From Gnetum montanum (taxonomy: Eukaryota > Streptophyta > Gnetopsida > Gnetales > Gnetaceae): a stretch of DNA of 64,000 nt. The DNA is taken from NCBI GenBank assembly GCA_015680685.1, contig MNCI01005012.1:62111-126110 (forward strand), in the 5' to 3' direction. How positions within the stretch are numbered: the stretch's first letter is position 1; each line of letters starts with the position of its first letter. Shown piece by piece: positions 21,226 through 31,866 of this stretch. Position numbers and translations under genes: made by a program. The notes under the pieces are model-generated. The model saw only the letters and a program-made list of their open reading frames with translations. It did no database searches and had not been told where the DNA came from.

Positions 21226-23200
21226 AATACACCCCAAAATTAACCATAGGTAAACACATGGAATCACTTAAGAAGCATGAATTAATTACTTATAAATTCA
21301 TAAAATGCTCATGAAATGCATAACATCCAATAAGCACACTTAAGTAAGTTATAAAGAATGAGCACTTTTATATTATCTAAGATACTGTTCCACCAACATC
21401 TCATATATAAATCCTTTATGTACATAGTTACAGGAGATATACTAGATAACCAGAGGGGCCATTTTACAAATCCATAACATGGCTCCAAATATACAACAAT
21501 GTTTAAATTCTTCATCTACATTGTACCATTGCTTCTGCCACACACTCCAATGTATTATCTATATCATAATCTAAAATCTTCATCTAAGCCTCCAATTATA
21601 ATCTACATGGAATGCATGCAAGAAAGATTAGAACACTTTTATAATAGAGGATATGAACTTGGTACCATTTGGAATAGAGTTGAAACATGAGGATCATTTG
21701 TAAGACACACTATTAGAACTAACAATAGATTCAAATAATATTTTTATTATTAAAAATATTAATATATACTATCAATGGATAAACCCATAATTATTTCATG
21801 ATTTTTACTACCACTAATATTTCCATAACATTTTCAACATAAGACTTTGGAGTAACTATAAGACTGATACTAACATACACTAACTATCAAGGCCTCTTGG
21901 TTGAAAACATCATCTCTTTAAACTAGCCTTATGAATGATCAACTATTGCATTATGTATATGGCTACTATTAACCCTATAAGTATCCTAAGTCCTAGCCCC
22001 TCATTGTCATCCTAATCAAGATTTGATACTAAATACATGCTATAAATTGATGGAACAACTTTGATGTCAACTTACCTAACCAACTAGTTATTCCCATATG
22101 AATTACCCTTTTGCAAATCATGCTAGTTAATAAAACACTACTAATACTAAGTTCATACCACCAAGTTCATGAATCAACTCTGAAGCCAATATATCATAAC
22201 TAACTAGCCAATATTAGTAGCCTAATTATCAATTTTCTTACTTTTCAACATTATGGATGTGCCCATACATACTTGGAATGTAAGCTAATTGCTTTTACTA
22301 TTGATGTTATTTTCACTAGATGTTACTAATGTCATGTTACTTTATAAAATATGTCATATTTTTTCATTAAAAATAAGAGAAAGAAGATGTGAATAGTGAA
22401 AGATGATTAATTCGAAAGATTAAATACCAAATAATAGCTTGATTAGTAGAAGAGAAAGAAAGAATTATGATAAAGTAGATTTGAAAGAAGAAACATTCCA
22501 AAGAGGTTTACAAAAGAAAGAACCATATTATTTATTTGAAAGATCAAATGAGAGAAAATATTTATTAAGCAAGAATAAGTTTAGATCGAGAAACCTCTAA
22601 GATATTTGCTACATGTAGTCACATGCAAAAGAATGAGGGGGAGAAAGAAACTAATACATAAATAATGTCAAGAAAGATAGCCTTATTAAGTATTTATAAA
22701 CATAATTCAAAAATTATGTAATTTTAAGAATAACAATCTAATTCAAAGATTGGATCACATGTATCAACAAAATCATTCAAATGTTTCATAAATAGCTATG
22801 TAGTAGGTTTAAGTTTCAAGAAATACTAAATATAGCCCACATCATCCAAGAATGAGCTTACAATGCCCAAAGATAAAATAATAAAATAATTGGAATAAAT
22901 CCAAATTAAATATATCACATTCCTTTAGATCATATCATTTCATTATTCTAAAAATCTTAGAATAATAAAAAATAAAAAATATAAAAATAAATATAAGCTA
23001 TCAATAATGGATAAACACAATCTTTCAACATGTCCTTCATAAGAAGTAGTAAGCATTAGAAAATACCAAAAAGTAATAATGAATAAAAGAAATACAATAA
23101 TAATAATAATTCCAAATATATAACAAGAGCAAGGAACAAGATTCAAATATTAAGAAGCATATTATCAAAATATAATAAATCATGTAAAATTACCAAATAG
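21226..23200 (-). mobile_element. 5' LTR of LTR-D (diverged)
   Basis: The part 22136-23195 matches the 3' LTR. The part 21226-22135 would correspond to the section of the 3' LTR removed at 19021. AT-rich with ATA and TAA runs; no gene. Confidence 0.5.
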
Positions 23201-25440
23201 AATGATTTAAGACCATGTTTAGACTTTTTAGAATTTTTTTTTCTAATTTTTTCCTAGTTTTTTTTTTTTAGTTAGTAAATTGCAAACTAAGGCTTTTGAG
23301 TTAAAATTTTGATAAGAATTGGATTTTCCTCCACTTGTAAATGTAGCATTGATGGTGAATTTAGATTGTTTTGGCTAGGTTCTCTATGTTCATTTTCAAA
23401 AGTAATTTTTAAATATTTTTCTAGTCTTGGAGTCTTGCCTTGGTCAATTTTTGATTTGGTTGTAGAGCTTTGGATTTTTACTAGTCAAGTATTGATAGTG
23501 TCTGGGTGCTTGGGCTTGAATTTGGCATTGCTAGTTTTTTCCCAGTACCATGGCTAGTGTATGGCACTTCCTAGACTTGGTAGCATAGCATGTGAAGGTT
23601 TTCAAGGCTTTTTCATGGGAGGAATGGTAGCATATGAGCTCTTGGAGTCAAGAAAACTTGTCTTTTTGACCACCATTTTTTCCATATTCCTAGTGTTTAG
23701 AATTGTTGGGATGTTTTACAAAAAATTATACTTACTAGATCCTAGCACTATCAATATTGATGTTACTTATGTTTTAATTTATTTTTAATGTGATTTTATA
23801 TTCTAATAGTTTTTGTTCTTTGCTTATCTATAGGCCTTTGGTGTTGATAGTGATGGCTTCAACAAAATCCCTCACCTCCTCCCATAGTCTGATCAAAGTT
23901 TTTGATGTTGATAATGTGTTATCATATCTTAGATATTATGGCTTCTAGTTGTTGCTAGATATAGTTTCAGAGGCCATGTATGTTACATTGTGTAACTATG
24001 ACTATTCTTATAGACCATTTGGCTGTACTCAAGCTTATGTTGTCACATTTTAGTTTTATGTTCTATGCTACTCCCTATTAAAATTTTTAATTTTTTATTT
24101 ACTTTTTATGTTTTTATATTATTTTATATTTTATATAAATAGTATCTTTAGGCTACATAGTTAAAACAAAAGTAAAATGCAAGGCTACAAAGTAAAATTT
24201 TGAGAATGTAATGTAATAAGATGAAAATTATAAAGAATGACATAACTATAAACAATGGAATAAAGCAAATAGGTCATAATGCATGCATAAGAAAAAGAAA
24301 GGAAGGTAATGTATTTACTAGTTTTAGGTGTTGGTAGGCCACTAGTCAGAAGAGATGACCATGCAAAAAAAATGGGAAGATAAACAAAAAAATGAAAAAG
24401 AGGAAGAGAAAAAGCTAAAGCACAAGATAAAAAAAAGGAAAACAATAGTCTTAGGAGTACAAAGAAGCAAAAGCAAAGTAACTAAATAAACATAGTAATA
24501 GGAATGGTTAGAAGTGGAGTTATCCATTAAGATACCAACTATGGAGGAGTCACTCCTTTGCTACCTATGTTATATCCTAGTTCTAAGGTAGTGGCATCAT
24601 TAATTGATTGGTAATCACTAGTTGACCCTTAAACACTCTACTCACAAAAAGGGGTTCTTGTGAGATGCTTGAAATTATGAGCTTGGAGCATCACCCCAAC
24701 TATAAGTTTCTTGTGGGAGTGTGGCTCGGCTCATGATTGAAGGTTCTTGTGGGACCATCTATTTTTCTTCTTCTTTTCTTGCCTTCTCTTTTTTTTTCTT
24801 TGTGCTTTTTTCTTTTTTGTTTTCTTATTAACAAGAAATTCAATATCTGACTATCTTCAATCATGAGGTTCTTGTGGGAGCCAAATTTATTTTGTAAGGG
24901 TTGCTCACATGACACTAATCTTGCTTGATAGTGATAGATGCCTTTACCATCAAAGAAACAAGGTCCAATATAACAAACTATTTCCACCTTAGTGACTCAT
25001 ACAAGCAAGTATTTAATAGAAACCAAACACTAATAAGCATTGGCCAAAATTGAGCTATTTAGCCACCTTGACTGATGAACAATGTACTTGAAGAATATTG
25101 TTTAAAAGTAATGAATTTTATTATGTATAAGACACTTATTAATCTAAGGCTCATCCTTAGTTGGATTTTGTGTTTAATCCTATCTATCTCAAGGTAGGAT
25201 GAGTTGTCCTTCTCTTGTGCATTCTAGACATGATGTGAATGAATTCTTTAAAGTCCCAACTAATAATAGAAGATACTATTGTCCTCTACATTTTTAAGGT
25301 AAAAGTTGTAGACTATAAATAATTTCTTTATTATTTTATGACATAAGAGTCTTGTTGAGGGATATGTTTCCGAGCTGAGTCTTCTAATGGATTATTTTCA
25401 TGTAATTCATCAATAATGAGATAAGTTGGGTTACTTAGCT
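23201..25440. other. No recognisable gene; AT-rich with purine-rich and T-rich runs
   Basis: Short frames at 23309-23557 and 23561-23788 have no recognisable domain and low-complexity hydrophobic composition. 24360-24480 is a run of A/G. The motif TTCTTGTGGGA (or a one-base variant) occurs near 24654, 24707, 24743 and 24869, twice after TCATGA. The block may contain the 3' end of LTR-E, whose integrase ends at about 25441, but I cannot find its 3' LTR. Confidence 0.5.
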
Positions 25441-26446
25441 CTACTAGTTCATCTTGTTGGGGTTCCTCAATGTGATGTTGAGAATATAACTTAAGCCTTT
25501 GTCCATTGATTGGAATGTAGTTAAGGAATCATCAATAAGTGATATGAGAATGCTTCCATTATCATGGGGTTGGACAACTAAATAAGGGCCTTCCCACCTA
25601 GTTGTTAACTTCTCTAGAAATGTATGTAATATCATATTATATAGAAGAACTATATCACCTATGGAAAAGTATTTTTTAAAGATACTCTTATCATGTAATG
25701 TCTTCATTTGTTTCTTTACAATGTTTTTTCTTGTCAAGAGCATGCAGCCTCATTTTGTCAAGTTTATGAAGTTGATTGATTTGAAAGACCTAGTTTATGT
25801 CTTCATCAAAATTAAGTTATTGGGCTAATCGTAAAGATTAATATTTAATTTCAACATGTAATAGACATAACTTACCATAAACCAATTGATAAGGTAAATA
25901 TCCTAAACTTGGTTTATAGGTAATCCTATAAGTCCAAAGTGTTACTTGTAATTTTTTAGACCAATCCTTCAATTTAGTATATACAATGTTTGTTAATATA
26001 TTTAAGATAATTCTATTAGCATTCTCAACATGACCATTTTTTGAGGATAATATGTTGTAGCCATCTTATGTTGGATTCCACAAGACTTAAAGAAATTTTC
26101 CTTTATTTTATTTACAAAATGGATTCCTTGATCACTAATGATTACTTATGGAGTTCCAAAGTGTGTTAAAATGTTTTCTCTAAGGAATACTAGAACTACC
26201 CTAACATCATTTGTTGGGATGGCTTTTTCTTCTACCCATTTGGTGACATAGTCAATACAAACCAAAATGTATTGACATCCATTAGATGGTGGAAATGGTT
26301 CTAAAAAGTCTAATACCCCACACATCAAATGGTTTTGTTATTAAAATTGGTTTTAAGGGTCTTTTTTAATGGCTCCCATTCATTGACATTTACCAAATTG
26401 TTACACATACTTATGTTCATCTTTAAAAATTGATGGCCAATAGAAT
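25441..26446 (-). pseudogene. Integrase of LTR-E (broken)
   Basis: The core reads GVLDFLEPFPPSNGCQYILV (26328 downward), then WVEEKAIPTNDVRVVLVFLR and HFGTP. The C-terminal part (25743-25444) has FSIGDIVLLYN and RWEGPYLVV, typical of the gypsy integrase C-terminal domain. The N-terminal zinc domain (26330-26446) is frame-broken and cut by LTR-F just after the residues FYWPS. The upstream remainder continues at 31867, so removing LTR-F rejoins it. Confidence 0.9.
26442..26446. repeat. Probable target-site duplication of LTR-F, left copy (AGAAT)
   Basis: AGAAT precedes the LTR-F 5' terminus; GAAAT (31867-31871, preceded by TA) follows the 3' terminus. The match is imperfect, but the integrase reading resumes across the element, which supports a simple insertion here. 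Confidence 0.5.
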
Positions 26447-27012
26447 TGTCACATCCCCATTCCCAAATGATGCTGCTCCCTAATGAATGGTGTCTCTTGA
26501 TAACAAGTGTTATTGTTATCTTAACAAGACCCAAAAGGGTAGTTGTGATTAAGACCCAAAAGGGTACATTGTAATAATATACGTATCTCTTAAGGTAACC
26601 TTTAGGGTTTTAACCTAAGGCATTTATACCTAGGATTAGAGGCCATGCCAACATGAAGTGGCGGAGCTAGTACAAGCAAGTCAGGGGAAGCTAGATGAAG
26701 TAGGATAAGAAGTGGACTAGCCATCCCTTCTAGTAGAGTTATAAGCCTAACCATGGTGGTAGTGTTGAATTGTCTCTAAGGGATAGATGCTAAAGGAAAA
26801 AACCCCAAGGAATACTTTCAAAACATAATTCGAATATGTTATTCCATATCAATAAAACATTCTTTTCTTTCTCTTTCTACATTTTTCTTGTTATTTTCAT
26901 TATACATAATGTCAAATATCACATATATTTTGCATTATTATCTTCATACGCATAATGTCTAACATATTGTATATTTCACATTTGCCATGACATCTAGGGA
27001 CAAGATGTCACA
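26447..27012 (+). mobile_element. 5' LTR of LTR-F (566 bp)
   Basis: Starts TGTCACATCCCCATTCC, ends GGACAAGATGTCACA. Closely similar to 31292-31866 and to the LTRs of LTR-B. Contains CATTTATACC (near 26620), a possible weak TATA-type site. Confidence 0.88.
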
Positions 27013-28870
27013 ATTGATATTGAAACAAACCATTACCCAAGGGTCATTCAGAACCATGGGCCAACTACAACATGAACTTGATTATGAATCTTGAAGCCAC
27101 AACATAGGGAAAGCCATTGATCCTAAATAAATGCATCATATGTCTATGATGTAAGTTAGAAGATACATTTCCATTGATTTCATGAACAAGGGATTAGGCA
27201 TCTAAATCCCAGCAACCAACAAAATTATTTTATGGATATCATTAACCAATGAAGATTTGATCACACCTCATCAAGATTCATGAATTACCAAAGATGTTGG
27301 TAAGAAAATGATACATCTCTCCAAGTAACTCTTACCCATCTTAATACTATAATTATTAATTGATCAGGGTCATTGTTAAATTTCTTTCCAGAAATTTAGT
27401 AACCATGACCTGAATTGATCTTGTTTTGTTGAAATTCACTATCCAAGTAATTTAGAAGATTCCAAGTTACTATATGTCAGCCTAGAAATGTCAATTTAAC
27501 AAAATAGGCTAGTTTGGTCCTTTTAATTTCTAAAAAATTAACTTCATTTTTGAACCCTAAAACTATGTCGAATGTGTAGTACTCATCAAGATGATTTCAA
27601 TAATACAAATTTTTTCTTAATCAGACTTATGATTGGGAGATATTGAGGTTTAAATTTTCTCATTATATGTGCATTAAATTAATATTAAATTATTATTAAA
27701 AGGTCAAAATTTTAGGATTGGAAATAAAGCTAGAATTGTTGTTTACCATACTGAACCCCTACCCTATTATTGGCCGAACCACCACGTCAACCTCTGAGGT
27801 AAGGTGGATTAAAATAATAATAAAAAGTTAATAAAAAACTTTAATTTTGAACAAAAGGTCATGGGTTCGAACCTAGGCCCCCATAATTTTAATTAAAACA
27901 AGAGATACATATGTATATATATATTTTAAAAAATATAATATTAATAAAAAATAAAAAATATAAAAAATTTAAAAATGCCCTTTAGTGGCCATGACTAGCC
28001 TTGCTAATAACCAGGACTAGCCCTACTGCTAGCCATGGTTGATGGTAGTTAGGGGTTGGCCCCAAGAGCCTGCCAAGGATGGCCACATGTCGCACATTGC
28101 CTATTGGCCCTCAGCCCACGTGCCAATCCACAACCTCACGCCGCCATGCCAACACCATCGGTCACCTACCATCACTGCTCTACCATCAATCATGTCATCA
28201 TTGCCACCACTCTATGCACATGACCTACCATAACTATTGCCTACCATCACACTACCCTGTAACTGCTACACTTGAAACCTGCATTATTTTCTTGCCTACT
28301 ATTTTCACTGTAAAAACCCTCGTTGTGTTTTTTGCAATTGTCGTTGATTGTGTTGCTATTGCCTAATCACCTCTTCGGATACCACCACAAACTACCTCTC
28401 TGCCATGCAAGCCTAGTGATGGGCTACATGTAGGCCTTGAGATGGGTTGCGTAGGCATAGTCATGGGCCATGCTAGCCCATAATAGGACCACAAAAACCA
28501 CAAAAATGGGCTACAAAGCCCTAGAGGTCCTTAAACAAATGGTCATAAAACCCAGTGCTACCTTTGCTGGCTCTACACTACCATCGTCACCACCTCTAGA
28601 CATGCCCACCATGGTTGTTGACATCGCCCACCAACCATTGAGGCCACTACGAATGTGTCACCATTGTTTTCACTATCAATGGAATGAAACAAAAAATTCT
28701 CCATTATATGATGAATAATGTTCAATTTCCCATCAACTAAGAGAAAAATTTGAAATTTCCATCAATTAACAAAAAATTTAAATTTTTGTCATTGAACTGT
28801 TAGTTTAAATTAGAAACTAAATTATCAAAAGTGAATTTTGCACCTTAGTAACCACAAGAATAAAAATTTG
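27013..28870 (+). other. LTR-F interior unique to this copy; no gene recognised
   Basis: LTR-B has only a short leader here, so most of this is extra sequence. There are AT-rich stretches and a less AT-rich part (27980-28720) with short frames of His/Pro/Thr-rich low complexity that match no family I know. GGTTCGAACC at 27864-27873 resembles a pol III B box but lacks a convincing A box. Confidence 0.5.
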
Positions 28871-28945
28871 GAAATTAAGCACGCTTGCCTTGGAGTAGAA
28901 TTAGGATGGGTGACCTCTTGGGAAGTCTTGTTTTTAATGCCAAAG
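28871..28945 (+). pseudogene. 5S rRNA-derived segment (3' half)
   Basis: The sequence AATTAAGCACGCTTG...GGAGTAGAATTAGGATGGGTGACCTC...GGGAAGTC follows the second half of plant 5S rRNA, including its internal promoter region (A box AGTTAAGCGTGCTTGG and C box AGGATGGGTGACCTCCTGGG), with a few changes. The first half is unclear; 28840-28870 may be a very decayed version (GCACC...CCACAAGAA). A long poly-A begins about 50 bp downstream. This fits a retroposed 5S pseudogene or a 5S-derived SINE. 5S-derived promoters are also known in Cassandra TRIM LTRs, but here the piece is not in an LTR. Confidence 0.85.
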
Positions 28946-28993
28946 GTCCTAGACTCTAGAAGCCATAACTTTTGATTTCAGAAATCTTTTTTG

Positions 28994-28995
<2 letters not shown>

Positions 28996-29039
<44 letters not shown>

Positions 29040-29051
29040 AAAAAAAAAAAA
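28996..29051. repeat. Long poly-A tract (42 A, then 12 A)
   Basis: A run from 28996 to 29037, TT, then a further A run to 29051. It follows the 5S-like segment by about 50 bp, as a retroposed RNA tail would. Its near-perfect state suggests it is younger than the surrounding decayed DNA, although such runs also change length by slippage. Confidence 0.9.
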
Positions 29052-29742
29052 GATGGGTTACCCTAACCCTAAAATTGGCTATAAAAAGCTATCAAGGTGA
29101 TGGAGTTGGGAGGAGGAGAGGAGGAGAAGTCAATGCTAATATGCTACCAACAATAATATGGGTCATTGTATTGATTACCATTGTCATTTTAAAGTATTNA
29201 ACCCTTTTGAACTCAATATTAAGATCAGATTTATCATCTGAGCACCTGATAATTCACTAATATCATAAATTCAACCTTTTGGGCTTTAAGATTTAATGCA
29301 TAACCCTTACACATAGTCTTAAGATCACTATGGCATGTTAGTAATTACGCTATCAGAGTTAGTGTTCTTAAGAGGGGAAAGAAGGTCATTAAGAATTAGA
29401 TAATATAATATATTAATAAAATTATATGATGTCATTAAATATTATTAAAATTAGATAATGCAATTATAAAATTAGATTAGTTGGAGAATTAGTTGTTGTA
29501 TCAGTATCAATTCATTATCAGTTAATGAATCAATCAAGGTATTAGTTAAAGATCAATTGATGTATTAGTTGGAGAATTAGTTTAAGGAACAAAAGAATCT
29601 TAAATCATTAAGAAAAGGGTATATTATTCCATCCTGTAATCAAAACAAAGGGCAAAAGAAGATGAAGATTTAAAATCTTGTTTCAACATGGAGTATGCTA
29701 TTCATGAAGAGAAATGATTCAAACAAGAATCCAAGAATAGGA
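29052..29742 (+). other. LTR-F segment upstream of the nuclease, no gene
   Basis: AT-rich, with repeats of TTAGTTGGAGAATTAG (29475, 29565). From about 29340 it matches LTR-B from about 9750. One N at 29199. Confidence 0.55.
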
Positions 29743-30819
29743 ATGAAAGTTGCAACATACAACATACTTGCAAGGTCTCTAGTGAGTGAGAAATGACATC
29801 TACGATGTCCATCATGGGAGTTAGATTGGCATGAATATCGATATCCATGCATCTTAGTAGAGTTAAAAGATTTGGATGTTGATGGTTTGTGCTTACAAGA
29901 AGTCTTACCATGGGAGTTTTTATACCAATTCCAACTAGACTTGGAAAATATGGGATATAGAGGTATCTATAAGCAAAAAGGTTCTTGTGGAAGGTTTTCT
30001 TTTGAGCTATATAGATTAGCATATTGCAAAAATCACAACATGGATGGTTGTGCGATCTTTTATAAAGAAGCCAAGTTTGAATTGGTGCAAATATTTGAAT
30101 GGAATTTAGAAAATATGATTTTTGAAATTCTAAAACTTCAAGCAATGGGAAAGAAAGAATAGTTAAGATTTTGGAAAAATCACATAGCCTTGGCAGTGAT
30201 TCTAAAAGTTCATCTATCAGGAAGATGTGTATGCATGGTTAACACACATTTGATTACTAAGCCAATATGTTTAGATGTTAGACTTTGTCAAGAAGCATAC
30301 TTAATTAAGAAAATATAAGAAAGTTTGAAGAAGAAGTTATTCCTAAGTTATATCGATCCAGTTCCATTTATTCTTTGTGGAGGCTTCAATGCAAAAGTTG
30401 GAAGTAGTGTTTATCAATGTTTAAAATATGGATCCGTAAAGGAATCTTTGGAAGATGAACTTGACTTGAAGAAGATGTTTTCATCAATTCAACATGCAAT
30501 TCCATTAGCCAATGCATATTCTACTTACTTTGAATCTTTAGTAGATAAATTAGACTCTAGAATTTAGGAATAGATGATGTTGATGGATAGCACTCATCAA
30601 GAACCACAGTTTACAAATTACTCTACTATGATTAATGAAGATGGGTTAACAACATTATTCATTGAGACTTTGGATTATATTTGGTACAATGCCTAATTCT
30701 TTCAAGTTACCAAGTTACTAGAGTTAATTTCTAAAGAAGAAGTTGAGAAGAATCAAGATCAAGCCTTGCCATCCCAAACAAGACCATCTAATCACATACC
30801 ACTTAAGGTAGAATTGTAA
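29743..30819 (+). pseudogene. CCR4-like deadenylase/EEP nuclease domain captured in LTR-F
   Basis: One frame runs from ATG 29743 to TAA 30819, interrupted only by about six stops (29794, 30160, 30316, 30565 and 30571 among them) and no frameshift. CCR4-type enzymes remove mRNA poly(A) tails. Landmarks in family order: VATYNILA (29749 on), CPSWELDW, DVDGLCLQEV (29875 on), GYRGIYKQK, NMDGCAIFYKEAKFELV (30040 on), NHIALAVIL, CMVNTHL, PFILCGGFNAKVG (30367 on), PLANAYSTYF, LDYIWYNA, LLELISKEEVE and PSNHIPLKVEL (30784 on). Two catalytic motifs are changed: GDFN reads GGFN and SDH reads SNH. About 359 codons with no visible intron suggest capture of processed RNA. The N-terminal repeat region typical of yeast CCR4 is absent. 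Nocturnin-like members of the same fold are an alternative assignment. Confidence 0.88.
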
Positions 30820-31277
30820 TTACTCCCATCAGTTCATAAGGTTGATCAAGATTAATAAGTATCTCACTCTTACTTTTAGTTAATTAATATTATTATTTTA
30901 TTAATTATTTAATTTATATTTCAATTAGATAAGTAAAATATTTATGATAATAAAAATAGGAGATAAAGAATTTGCCTTGTCTTCACTTGGGTAACTAGAT
31001 CTAAGTTGCACTTTGTGTGATCCTGGTTAGGACTAGTGATTAGTGGTTAATAAATCCTTAATTCATCTTTTATCATTTTCTTAGAAAATGAAGTATCAAG
31101 AACGTAATATTTAATTTTTCATATATTTTTCTCACATATATTTTGTTTACAAAATAAGCAAGAAAAAACTTCAAGTTTAAAGGAGAAATCAAATTATTGG
31201 AGCACAAGATCATGAAAGAAAGCATTGGAGTTGGAAAAAGATAGAGAACGTGGACTGATTCAAGGACAAATGAAACC
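30820..31277 (+). other. LTR-F tail, no gene
   Basis: AT-rich, shared with 11060-11557 of LTR-B (TTCACTTGGGTAACTAGA near 30980). It leads into the polypurine tract. Confidence 0.6.
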
Positions 31278-31291
31278 TAAGGGAGGTAGAT
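31278..31291 (+). promoter_or_regulatory. Polypurine tract of LTR-F
   Basis: TAAGGGAGGTAGAT directly before the 3' LTR start TGTCAC at 31292, giving the element its plus orientation. Confidence 0.7.
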
Positions 31292-31866
31292 TGTCACATT
31301 TGCATTCCTAAATGATGCTGCTACTTAATGAAGATGATGTCTCTTGATAACAAGTGTTATTGTTATCTGAGCAAGACCCAAAAGGATAGTTGTGATTAAG
31401 ACCTGAAAGGGTGCATTGTAATAACAGATGTGTCTCTTAAGGTAACCTTTGGGGGGTTTGACCTAAGGCATTTATACTTGAGGTTAGAGGTCTTGCCAAC
31501 ATGTAGTGGTAGAGCTAGTACAGGCAGGTCATGAGGAGTTGGGTGAAGTGGGATAGGAAGTGGACTAGCCATCCCTTCTAGCTAGGTTATTGGACTAACC
31601 GTGGTTGTAGTGCTAAATTGCTTCTAAGGGATAGATGCCAAAGGAAGAAAACCCCAAGGAACACTCTTGGAGCACAATCCATATATGCTATTCCATATCA
31701 ATAAAGCATTCTTTTCTTCTCTTTCTACATTTTTCCTATTATTTCCTTTATACAGAATGTTGAATATCACATATATTTCACATTTGGTACATTATCTTCA
31801 TACACATAATGTCTAATATATTGTATATTTGACGTTTGCAATGACATCTAGGGACAAGATGTCATA
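31292..31866 (+). mobile_element. 3' LTR of LTR-F (575 bp)
   Basis: Starts TGTCACATTTGCATTCC and ends GGACAAGATGTCATA, where the terminal CA appears mutated to TA. Same blocks and order as 26447-27012. Confidence 0.88.

Larger units (their letters stand above)
19022..23200 (-). mobile_element. LTR-D: element with long LTRs and a very short noncoding interior
   Basis: Two long direct repeats (19022-20250 and 22136-23195) share many blocks, e.g. CACTACTAATACTAA, AACTAACTAGCCAATAT and TTGGATCACATGTAT. Read on the minus strand, a polypurine-type sequence (GAAGGGTGGAATTC) precedes TGTAACACC at 20544 as the start of the 3' LTR. A PBS-like TGGTATTAAAGC (21221-21210) resembles the initiator-tRNA-Met site TGGTATCAGAGC, with C to T and G to A changes. 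The interior between them is only about 660 bp and has no coding sequence. The 3' LTR is cut at 19021 by LTR-B and the 5' LTR fades at about 23200. Exact ends are uncertain. Confidence 0.6.
26447..31866 (+). mobile_element. LTR-F: CCR4-carrying LTR element nested in LTR-E integrase
   Basis: 5,420 bp between matching direct repeats (26447-27012 and 31292-31866) that start TGTCACAT and end GATGTCAYA, with a purine tract AAGGGAGGTAGAT just before the 3' LTR. The interior has a region unique to this copy (27013-29340, including a 5S rRNA-like piece and a long poly-A), the CCR4-like pseudogene (29743-30819) and a tail shared with LTR-B. No gag, protease, RT or integrase is visible, so any movement would have relied on other elements. 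No standard PBS is seen after the 5' LTR. Confidence 0.88.

Noticed and set aside
24185-24527. Two overlapping minus-strand hydrophobic frames
   Set aside because: Produced by A/G-rich low-complexity DNA read as Phe/Ser/Leu; not a membrane protein.
27864-27873. GGTTCGAACC, a possible pol III B box of a tRNA gene or SINE
   Set aside because: No cloverleaf and no A box at the right distance.
29054-29074. CCCTAACCCTAAAA, like plant telomere repeat
   Set aside because: Only about two units, next to a poly-A and AT-rich DNA; chance or slippage is enough.
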